NCBI GenBank assembly: GCA_020442965.1
Contig: JAGRJB010000268.1
Coordinates: forward strand, 1-5,273
Reading direction: 5' to 3'
From: Pseudomonadales bacterium
GTDB lineage: Bacteria; Pseudomonadota; Gammaproteobacteria; Steroidobacterales; Steroidobacteraceae
Length of the DNA stretch: 5,273 nucleotides
The position numbers and the translations under genes were made by a program. A model generated the notes under the pieces. The model was not told the origin of the DNA, did not search any database, and was given only the letters and a program-made list of their open reading frames with translations. Shown piece by piece: positions 1 through 5,273 of this stretch (the stretch's first letter is position 1; each line of letters opens with the position of its first letter).

Positions 1-1
1 C

Positions 2-814
2 TCCAACACGGGCAACTTTCAAGTTCGCGAGCGGCTCGTAGACGACCTCTACGTCGCCGGCGCCCTGCTAAACACGCCTTACTTGCGTGATACGGCAGGC
101 AAGATCAACGCGGTACGGCGCCCGCAGACGGGTGGCGATTTGCTGGATGGCTATGGCTTCGGGCCGGATGACGATCTGCCAGGCCTCGTCGTCATGTCGA
201 ACCTTGGGGCCGCGCGCGTGTTCGATCCGAATTTCGATCAGACGCAAGCGGTCATTCGCAATATGGCGGGTTTCGTCAACGGTGTTTCGCAGGAACTACT
301 AATACGGCACGGCGGCTCGGCATTGACCGCTACCATGCAGATCGTCGCCGGCATGTTCGAACCAATCGCGATGTTCGATCTGGATGTCGACGACCCTGAC
401 ATAGACTACCTGCGGCGAGTCGATAGCGGCGATCTCGAGAAGTTGCACTTCAAATCATCACCCAAGAACGCCGACGATGTACTACGCGCGATCGCATCGT
501 CGTACTCGCCGTTCGAGCTGGACATCCGCATGGTCGTGGTGGAGGGTATCGCACCGACCTTCATCGAAGATCGCAATCACGACGGTCAATTCACCGCCAC
601 CGATCTCAGGCTGATGGGTTATCGCCTGTTGTCGAACCAGGCGCGTGTTCAGATGCTCGTGGACTTCGACTTGCCACTCACGCAGACGATATCGGGCCGC
701 ACTTGCCCATCGCCGTCGCTGATCTATCGTGATCTCGATGGCAATGGACGCGATGGCGCTATCAGCTGCTCCGGCTCCGGCGGTGCCGCACGCGTGCGGC
801 GTGTACCGCGCTAG
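2..814 (+). CDS. C-terminal part of an unrecognised, probably exported protein with dockerin/EF-hand-like loop
   Basis: The frame is open from base 2 to the TAG at 812-814, giving 270 residues. The gene starts upstream of the window; the TTG at 83 is simply an internal Leu codon. I do not recognise the family. Bases 569-604 encode DRNHDGQFTATDL, matching the D-x-N-x-D-G-x5-D pattern of a dockerin or EF-hand calcium loop, and the following LRLMGYRLL resembles the dockerin helix. A second Asp/Gly-rich stretch, DLDGNGRDG, lies at 731-757 and is bracketed by two cysteines (codons at 704-706 and 767-769) that could form a disulfide. These traits and the acidic composition suggest an extracytoplasmic, calcium-stabilised protein, but the signal peptide and any catalytic domain would be outside the window. 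The last codons are Arg/Gly/Ala-rich and overlap the convergent cyclase gene by 4 bp. Confidence is high that this is coding and low on function. Confidence 0.8.
   Translation, partial: SNTGNFQVRERLVDDLYVAGALLNTPYLRDTAGKINAVRRPQTGGDLLDGYGFGPDDDLPGLVVMSNLGAARVFDPNFDQTQAVIRNMAGFVNGVSQELLIRHGGSALTATMQIVAGMFEPIAMFDLDVDDPDIDYLRRVDSGDLEKLHFKSSPKNADDVLRAIASSYSPFELDIRMVVVEGIAPTFIEDRNHDGQFTATDLRLMGYRLLSNQARVQMLVDFDLPLTQTISGRTCPSPSLIYRDLDGNGRDGAISCSGSGGAARVRRVPR
785..800. other. 16-bp perfect palindrome at the convergent gene ends
   Basis: GCCGCACGCGTGCGGC is identical to its reverse complement. As RNA it can fold into a 6-bp stem with a CGCG tetraloop on either strand. It lies inside the last codons of the plus-strand gene and 10 bases beyond the stop of the minus-strand cyclase, so it could help end cyclase transcription. 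No U-tract follows on either strand, so it is not a textbook intrinsic terminator. It could equally be chance in GC-rich coding DNA or a protein-binding site. Confidence 0.4.
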
Positions 815-3621
815 CGGGTCGACGCGTTCGCCAGTTGTTCGGCCCGCACTCGGTCTGCCTGACCGGGATCGCTCGCGTGCCAGAGTTCGAGAAACGCGCG
901 GGCACGCTTGCGCGCGGCCGAACGGTCGCCCATCGCGTCCAGAATCTCAGCCTCGAGCAGCACGGCGCGCGCACGGTCGATTTCCAGATCGAGCCGGATA
1001 TCATTGATGTCGCGCTCGCTGGCCGCCGCACGCGCTGCGGCGAGCGCATCACGGAACCGCCCCGTGGCTAACAAGGCTCGTGCGAGACCTAGTTTGTAAT
1101 TCGAATACTGGTAGCCCGGCAACGCGACAGCGGACTCGAGCGTGGCTGCGGCGCGCACCGTGTCGCCAGTTGCCAGGTCGATGATTCCGCTCATGAAGCG
1201 TGCCGCCTTGTTGGCATCTTCGCGCACTAACACCTCATCCTGGGCGCCATCCTGTGATGGCGGCAGCTGGGTGATTCGCTGCACCGTGGCTCGCGCGCCC
1301 GCGGCATCCCCTTGCTTGAGCTGCAGCCTGGCGCGCGCGAACAGGTAGCGGGTCGGCGCACCCGGCGCGCGCGTGACCGCCTCGTCAATAAGCGTCGTTG
1401 CTCGTTTGAATTGCCCGAGTTCGGCCAGCGCCTCGCCGCGTTGCGCCAAAGCCATCGCGGCGCGTACATACTCCTTGTCGATCTGTTTCTGCAGATCCGC
1501 CAGCGATCGCGCTGCGGCAGCGAACTGCCCCGAGCCGCGCAACAATCCGCTGAGATCGAAGGCCGCGTCTATGCGCACAGCGGGCGGGACGTCTGCGGCA
1601 GTGGTTAGCGTGTTCAAGGAAGTCAAGGCGTCCGTCGTCCGGCCACGCAGCGCCTGGTTGCGAGCTAGAGCGAGTCGCGCGGTCGAGAAGTCCGGTTGTA
1701 GCTCGAGCGCGTGTGCAAGATGACCGGCTGCACCATCGAGATTGCCGCTCAGCTGATCCAGTTCGGCGAGCACCGTGAAGCCGAACGGGTCACGCGGTTT
1801 GTAGGTGAGGTACCGATCCAGTGCTTGCCGCGCCAGATCGAACTTGCCGAGCCGCAAGTAGGTTTCGGCGAGGTAACTCCAGAGATAATCATTCTGCGGT
1901 TCTTGGTTCAACAGAACCCGGAGTTGTGAGACCGCGCTTTCATCCTCGTACGCCACATCGTATGCGAGTACCAGCAGCCAGCGTGCCTCGACGTCGTAGG
2001 GAAACTCCCGCAACAGCTTGCTATAGATGGCCTGCGCGCGCCCGGCATCGCGGGCGAACAGCGCGCGCGCACCGGCAACGTAACCTCGCTCACGGCGGGT
2101 AAGCGGCGCGTCGTCGGGAATCTCTGCGAGCGTCGCGAGACCGGCTTCGGTGTCGCCACTGGCAACTTGCACGTGCGCCAGCCGGTAGCGCGCCATTTGA
2201 AAATCCGGTGCAAGCCGCAACGCCACTCGCAGTGACTGCTCCGCAGCGCGATAGTCGAAGCGCAGGAAGTAGTTGATACCACTTAAGTAGGCTTCGTACG
2301 CCGCCATGTTATGCACGGCCAGGTCGGTCGAAAAACTCGCGACTGTCTCAGTGTGAGGAACGCCGAGACCGCGTTTAGCCATCTGCACGAGCGACGTTGC
2401 CTCGCCGAGCAACGACTGAGCGGTGAGGCCGCTGGCACGATAGGGCGCGATTTCTACTCCCACCGTGACGTCTGACAGTCGCGCTGTCAGCACCAGGCCG
2501 TCCGGCGCCGCGAGGAACTCGCCCGACACCACGTAATCGATCCCCGATTTGGACGCCGCCGTGAATACATCCACAACTCCTGATTCGTCTGGCGCTGCGT
2601 TACGCAACACGGTCTGCCAGCGCGTCGGCGAGACCACGACGACATGGCTCGATTCGGCCAGACCGTCGCGCACAAGATTCGCAATTCCTTCACTCATCCA
2701 GTCGATCTTCGGATCGCCGGCCAGGTTCCTGAAAGCAGCGACCGCGACGGCCGGCTGTGAGCGCGGTTCGGGGCGCACGATCGTCACAGATGTCGGCCAT
2801 AGAACATCGCGCCACACCCAAACAACTGCAGCAATCGCCAACGCCACCGCACTCGCGGCGACCAGCACGCGAACCCGCCGGAAATGTGCGCCGAGGCTAA
2901 CGTGCGAGGTGGCACGCCGCATCGCGATCACGAAGCCGATAGCCGCCAGCGTGACGAACGCGGCAATGGTCCAGTCGGGACTGTGAAATCGGCGTGCGAC
3001 CAGCCAGACCAGGAAACCGATCACGGCCGCACACAGTAAGTAGCCCAGCGCGATCATCCCTATGCGGCGCGCGGCCTTGACGCCGCGCGCTCGGTGTTCA
3101 GGACCGGCGAGCAACGCGTAGATGACGACGGGGTCCGGGATGTTCTTGACACGGCGCGGACCAAGATAATGAAATTGACCTGCGAACTTGTTCTTGACCT
3201 GTTCATGAACAGACGCGGTCACGAGCACGCCGCCCGGATCCGCCAGTGCTTGCACACGTGCGGCGACGTTGACACCGTCGCCATACAGAGCGCCGTCCTC
3301 TTCGATCACATCGCCAAGATTGACACCGACGCGCACAAACATTCGCTGGACGGTTGGTAGTGAGTCGTTGAGCGCCGCAATTTCCCGTTGAATGGTCTGC
3401 GCGCACTCGATCGCATCGACCGCGCTGCCGAACTGCGCCATCAAGCTGTCGCCCACGCTGCCGAACTCGTGACCGCCGAAGCGATCGACCAGGCGATCGA
3501 AGATCGCACGACGCACTTTGAGGGCGGCCAGCGTTGGCGCTTCGGCGGCAGCCATGAGACGGCTGTAATCGACTACATCGGCGGCCAGGATCGTGGCGAT
3601 CTTGCGGTTATGCCGTGACAT
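811..3621 (-). CDS. Membrane class III adenylate/guanylate cyclase with FlgO/TolB-like domain and TPR array
   Basis: This 936-residue protein likely makes a cyclic nucleotide in response to a signal read by its C-terminal half. Residues 5-170 are a class III cyclase homology domain: AADVVDYSRLM carries the first metal Asp (D15), GDSLMAQF the second (D58), and GDGVNVAAR the transition-state Asn (N118) and Arg (R122). The positions that normally select adenine are Gly54 and Ala111 instead of Lys and Asp, so the substrate is uncertain. Hydrophobic helices lie at about 187-209, 217-234 and 251-270. Residues 289-420 resemble the FlgO/TolB-like domain that often links such cyclases to TPRs (AVAVAAFRNLAGDP, then YVVSGEF). 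Residues 437-930 are helical TPR-type repeats, clearest at 440-473 and 575-643. An odd number of helices would put residues 271-936 in the periplasm; that stretch has no cysteine. ATG at 3621 is the first ATG after an in-frame stop (3675-3673), but no clear Shine-Dalgarno site precedes it. Confidence 0.93.
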   Translation of the reverse strand: MSRHNRKIATILAADVVDYSRLMAAAEAPTLAALKVRRAIFDRLVDRFGGHEFGSVGDSLMAQFGSAVDAIECAQTIQREIAALNDSLPTVQRMFVRVGVNLGDVIEEDGALYGDGVNVAARVQALADPGGVLVTASVHEQVKNKFAGQFHYLGPRRVKNIPDPVVIYALLAGPEHRARGVKAARRIGMIALGYLLCAAVIGFLVWLVARRFHSPDWTIAAFVTLAAIGFVIAMRRATSHVSLGAHFRRVRVLVAASAVALAIAAVVWVWRDVLWPTSVTIVRPEPRSQPAVAVAAFRNLAGDPKIDWMSEGIANLVRDGLAESSHVVVVSPTRWQTVLRNAAPDESGVVDVFTAASKSGIDYVVSGEFLAAPDGLVLTARLSDVTVGVEIAPYRASGLTAQSLLGEATSLVQMAKRGLGVPHTETVASFSTDLAVHNMAAYEAYLSGINYFLRFDYRAAEQSLRVALRLAPDFQMARYRLAHVQVASGDTEAGLATLAEIPDDAPLTRRERGYVAGARALFARDAGRAQAIYSKLLREFPYDVEARWLLVLAYDVAYEDESAVSQLRVLLNQEPQNDYLWSYLAETYLRLGKFDLARQALDRYLTYKPRDPFGFTVLAELDQLSGNLDGAAGHLAHALELQPDFSTARLALARNQALRGRTTDALTSLNTLTTAADVPPAVRIDAAFDLSGLLRGSGQFAAAARSLADLQKQIDKEYVRAAMALAQRGEALAELGQFKRATTLIDEAVTRAPGAPTRYLFARARLQLKQGDAAGARATVQRITQLPPSQDGAQDEVLVREDANKAARFMSGIIDLATGDTVRAAATLESAVALPGYQYSNYKLGLARALLATGRFRDALAAARAAASERDINDIRLDLEIDRARAVLLEAEILDAMGDRSAARKRARAFLELWHASDPGQADRVRAEQLANASTR

Positions 3622-3645
3622 CGTTTTGAGCGCTTGTGTCAGGAC

Positions 3646-3676
3646 GTTGACAGATACCTGGCGCGGTTGCGGTCAA
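3646..3676. promoter_or_regulatory. Candidate operator/promoter: inverted repeat in the divergent cyclase-UrcA region
   Basis: The 126-bp gap between the divergent start codons (3621 and 3748) must hold both promoters. GTTGAC at 3646-3651 and GTCAAC at 3671-3676 form an inverted repeat with a 19-bp spacer. Each arm also holds a -35-like hexamer, TTGACA at 3647-3652 on plus and TTGACC at 3676-3671 on minus. No convincing -10 box sits 16-18 bp from either one. The arms could be operator half-sites shared by both genes. This is low-confidence pattern recognition. Confidence 0.3.
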
Positions 3677-3691
3677 CATCACTCCCGAGCC

Positions 3692-3706
3692 GGCAGCACT
3701 TCTGCC
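3692..3706 (+). other. Small 5' leader hairpin before the UrcA gene
   Basis: GGCAG, a five-base loop, then CTGCC forms a 5-bp stem 41 bases ahead of the UrcA start codon. If transcription starts in the inverted-repeat region, this would lie in the 5' untranslated leader. The stem is short and does not include the ribosome binding site, so a regulatory role is doubtful. Confidence 0.2.
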
Positions 3707-3735
3707 ACTCACCATCGCCAACCAACAGACTGCTT

Positions 3736-3741
3736 AGGAGA
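3736..3741 (+). promoter_or_regulatory. Ribosome binding site that fixes the UrcA start
   Basis: AGGAGA matches the Shine-Dalgarno consensus. Seven bases separate AGGAG from the ATG at 3748. It decides the start in favour of 3748 over the GTG at 3634, which has no such site and would bury the signal peptide behind 38 extra residues. Confidence 0.9.
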
Positions 3742-3747
3742 ATCGTC

Positions 3748-4119
3748 ATGAAAAACGCCACCCTTCAAAACTCGACACTCGCGGCCGTGCTGGCAACGCT
3801 GACGCTCAGCATCGCAACCACGACTGCACACGCCGACTCGCAGATCAATATACCCCCGACAGTAACGGTGAGCTATGCGGACCTCGATTTGTCGAAGCCC
3901 GCCGGTGCCGAGACTCTTTATGGCCGCATCGCGGGCGCCGCGCGCAGCGTCTGCCCCTACAATTTGCGCGATCTTCGTGAGGTAGCGGCTGGCCGGGCCT
4001 GCATGCGCACAGCGATCGCCAAAGCTGTTGCGGACGTCGACAAACCGATGCTGACGGCCAACTATCAGCGCAAATTTGCTGCCAAGCTGCCATCGGACGT
4101 GACGGCGCGCAACGAATGA
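3748..4119 (+). CDS. UrcA family small periplasmic protein
   Basis: This 123-residue secreted protein has the UrcA family layout. Residues 1-29 form a signal peptide: Lys2, a hydrophobic core from about L11 to I22, and cleavage after AHA (A29|D30). The mature part opens with a Val-rich strand and the family hallmark SYADLDLSKPAG (residues 42-53), then a helix (ETLYGRIAGAARSV) and the conserved cysteine pair C69 and C85, which would form a disulfide in the periplasm. An Ala/Lys-rich helix and NYQRKFA follow. UrcA proteins are small, often numerous in one genome, and have no established biochemical function, so none is assigned. Start, length and signal peptide all agree. It is divergent from the cyclase gene across a 126-bp promoter region and is followed 8 bases after its stop by a strong hairpin, so it looks monocistronic. 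Confidence 0.9.
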   Translation: MKNATLQNSTLAAVLATLTLSIATTTAHADSQINIPPTVTVSYADLDLSKPAGAETLYGRIAGAARSVCPYNLRDLREVAAGRACMRTAIAKAVADVDKPMLTANYQRKFAAKLPSDVTARNE

Positions 4120-4127
4120 TGTGCTTG

Positions 4128-4162
4128 ACAACCGCTCGGTCCGCGACGGGCCGAGCGGTTGT
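4128..4162 (+). terminator. Strong hairpin terminator after the UrcA gene
   Basis: A 15-bp stem pairs 4128-4142 with 4148-4162 around a five-base loop. The outer 12 pairs, ACAACCGCTCGG with CCGAGCGGTTGT, are perfect; one U-G wobble and two C-G pairs complete it. It begins 8 bases after the UrcA stop. No run of T follows on either strand, so it is an L-shaped, U-poor terminator candidate, common in GC-rich genomes, or a 3'-end stabiliser. It separates the UrcA gene from the OmpA-like gene. Confidence 0.72.
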
Positions 4163-4369
4163 GCCAGCGATCTCATCACACCGATCTAACGACCGGCGCA
4201 GTGACCGCGGTAGTCGATTTCGGCCGGCTACGTTTCTCGGTCGTGCCCGCGTACGCAAGGCGAGATTGTGCGTGTGCTGCAGTTCGCGCGGACGCGGGAT
4301 TGTGCTCCTCAATGGAATGGGCACAAGATTGTCGGTCGGAGAATAGCTAGAGGCGCGACGCACTGGATC
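4163..4369 (+). other. Non-coding leader of the OmpA-like gene, no firm feature
   Basis: No open frame here has a credible start, composition or family match. The promoter of the OmpA-like gene should lie here but I see no good -35/-10 pair. The stretch has short repeats: GATTGTGC at 4264-4271 and 4298-4305, and the related GATTGTC at 4327-4333. TTGTGC at 4300-4305 can pair with GCACAA at 4321-4326. An in-frame stop at 4344-4346 blocks any upstream extension of the OmpA-like gene. Confidence 0.5.
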
Positions 4370-4375
4370 GGGGGG
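4370..4375 (+). promoter_or_regulatory. Purine-rich ribosome binding site of the OmpA-like gene
   Basis: Six G residues end four bases before the ATG at 4380. They can pair with the anti-Shine-Dalgarno CCUCC using one G-U pair. The spacing is slightly short, but this is the only candidate, and no other start codon lies between the ATG and the upstream in-frame stop at 4344. Confidence 0.5.
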
Positions 4376-4379
4376 TACT

Positions 4380-5273
4380 ATGGCCATCTTTTTCCCGTAT
4401 CGCAGACCTTGGGTCTGGCTTGCGATCGGCGCGCTGGCGGGATGTGTGGCGAGCGGCGCCTGGATGTACTTCACCGATCTGCGCGCTATTCGCATGCAAC
4501 TCGAGGCACAGACCGCGGTGTTGCAACGTCTCGAAGCGCGGGCCGTTCGTCCTGAATCACCCTTCGAGACCCAACGTGAGCCCCTGTCGGCAGCGTTCGC
4601 TCGCGTCTACGAGAATGCGGGTGAAGGACACGCCGCCGCGCAAGAGATGGGTAAGGCCGCTGCCCAGTACTACCTGAGTCACGCGCGCGAGCAGCCGCAA
4701 CGCGCAGCGCAAGAGCTCGCGAACTTGTTGCAGGCTGGACGCCTCGATAATCCAGCTGCTGATAACGGCTCACTGCTGCACGCAGCACTCAAGGCCGGTC
4801 TGGGCGCGGGACAGGCGGCGGCCAGTACCATCAAATCGATCGCCGACCTGGGCGTCAGCACCGATGCTGCCTTGGTCAAGATTTTGCGGGACGGACTTGT
4901 CGGTGCGTTCGCCGGAATTCCGGCCAATCTGCCGCTTGGTCTGCTGACCAATTGGATCTACGACTGGATGAGGGGCGAGCAGCCCGCGGGCGCAGCACAG
5001 TGCTGCTGTCGATGTGACGTCGACCGGAATTGTGGCGACCCGCCGGGCAACGGGCCGCCGCTCGCGCAAGCGGAGTGGCGCTTCGATTCCGGTGCCCATC
5101 TCGGAGCGCACCTCGTGCAACCGTCGTCCTGGGATCAGATCGTGGCCAAGGCGCGAGAAAATTCTCGAGTCGCCGTGCTGGTGAGCGCGTCGACCGACAC
5201 GGTCGGCGCGGCACCGTACAACGACCGGCTATCGGAGCGGCGCGCCGCGAGTATCACAGCAATGCTGCGCGAT
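4380..5273 (+). CDS. OmpA-domain envelope protein, 3' end cut by the window
   Basis: The frame is open for 298 codons to the window end with no stop. Residues 11-31 are hydrophobic. LAGC at 19-22 is a good lipobox, so the protein may be a lipoprotein anchored at C22 (Val next, so outer-membrane sorting would be expected), but the hydrophobic stretch continues to F31 and could instead be an uncleaved inner-membrane anchor. Residues 33-57 look like a short coiled coil, and 84-118 is Ala/Gln-rich helix. Residues 173-192 are hydrophobic but contain Pro and Asn. A Cys cluster lies at 208-218 (CCCRC, then C218), followed by a Pro/Gly linker. From about 231 on it matches the OmpA C-terminal peptidoglycan-binding fold: WRFDSG, then STDTVG, then YNDRLSERRAAS. 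The two residues expected to bind the peptide stem, Asp273 and an Arg of LSERRA (287/288), are present. The usual GH before TD is AS. About 20-40 residues are probably missing. Confidence 0.85.
   Translation, partial: MAIFFPYRRPWVWLAIGALAGCVASGAWMYFTDLRAIRMQLEAQTAVLQRLEARAVRPESPFETQREPLSAAFARVYENAGEGHAAAQEMGKAAAQYYLSHAREQPQRAAQELANLLQAGRLDNPAADNGSLLHAALKAGLGAGQAAASTIKSIADLGVSTDAALVKILRDGLVGAFAGIPANLPLGLLTNWIYDWMRGEQPAGAAQCCCRCDVDRNCGDPPGNGPPLAQAEWRFDSGAHLGAHLVQPSSWDQIVAKARENSRVAVLVSASTDTVGAAPYNDRLSERRAASITAMLRD

Noticed and set aside
83..85. TTG at 83 as the start of the first gene
   Set aside because: The same frame is open to base 2 with protein-like sequence and no ribosome binding site lies before 83, so the gene begins outside the window.
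2549..2986. 145-codon plus-strand open frame inside the cyclase gene
   Set aside because: Thr/Ala/Arg-rich antisense shadow over the FlgO-like and membrane segments of the cyclase.
3634..3747. N-terminal extension of the UrcA gene from a GTG at 3634
   Set aside because: It has no ribosome binding site and would place 38 residues before a good signal peptide, while ATG 3748 has AGGAG at ideal spacing.
4125..4130. Perfect TTGACA as a -35 box for the OmpA-like gene
   Set aside because: The position 17 bp downstream is GGGCCG inside the hairpin stem, so there is no -10 element.
4318..4333. Sigma-54 promoter (GGGCAC...TTGTC) before the OmpA-like gene
   Set aside because: The GG to GC spacing is off by one and the -12 GC is absent, so it fails the strict consensus.
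4116..4346. Open frame starting with an ATGA overlap at the UrcA stop
   Set aside because: It runs straight through the terminator hairpin, gives an Arg/Ser-rich sequence with no family look, and is out of frame with the real OmpA-like gene.
3845..4495. 216-codon minus-strand open frame across the UrcA gene and leader
   Set aside because: Arg/Pro-rich translation typical of an antisense shadow in GC-rich DNA; it overlaps a well-supported UrcA gene and the hairpin.
4770..5214. Minus-strand open frames opposite the OmpA-like gene
   Set aside because: Arg-rich, low-information sequences opposite a frame with recognisable OmpA motifs; shadows.

Overview
The window reads as about 5.3 kb of GC-rich proteobacterial chromosome. 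The combination of an UrcA-family periplasmic protein, a class III cyclase fused to a TPR array and an OmpA-type envelope protein fits a gammaproteobacterium of the Xanthomonadales/Nevskiales/Steroidobacter kind. An alphaproteobacterium such as a sphingomonad or caulobacter relative is also possible. This placement comes from gene content only; no rRNA or marker gene is present. I see no tRNA, CRISPR array, insertion sequence or phage gene.

Layout. (1) Bases 2-814, plus strand: the C-terminal 270 residues of a protein that starts before the window. It is unrecognised but carries a dockerin/EF-hand-like Asp-rich loop and a Cys pair, so it is probably exported. (2) Bases 811-3621, minus strand: a complete 936-residue class III nucleotide cyclase with three predicted membrane helices, a FlgO/TolB-like domain and a long TPR array. 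It converges on gene 1, and the two TAG stop codons share one CTAG palindrome. (3) Bases 3622-3747: a 126-bp divergent promoter region with an inverted repeat of GTTGAC half-sites. (4) Bases 3748-4119, plus strand: a small UrcA-family periplasmic protein with a clear signal peptide and Shine-Dalgarno site, followed at once by a strong 15-bp hairpin. (5) Bases 4163-4369: non-coding leader with no firm feature. (6) Bases 4380-5273, plus strand: the first 298 codons of an OmpA-domain protein. It has a lipobox-like or membrane-anchor N-terminus, a short coiled coil and an unusual five-cysteine cluster, and it runs off the window end.

How they may work together. Every gene here points at the cell envelope: an exported Ca-loop protein, a cyclase whose TPR half is predicted to face the periplasm, a small secreted protein and a peptidoglycan-binding-type protein. 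The hairpin and the separate leaders suggest these are independent transcription units rather than one operon. A functional link is therefore inference from proximity. The most interesting item is the cyclase, for its predicted periplasmic sensor half and its atypical purine-pocket residues.
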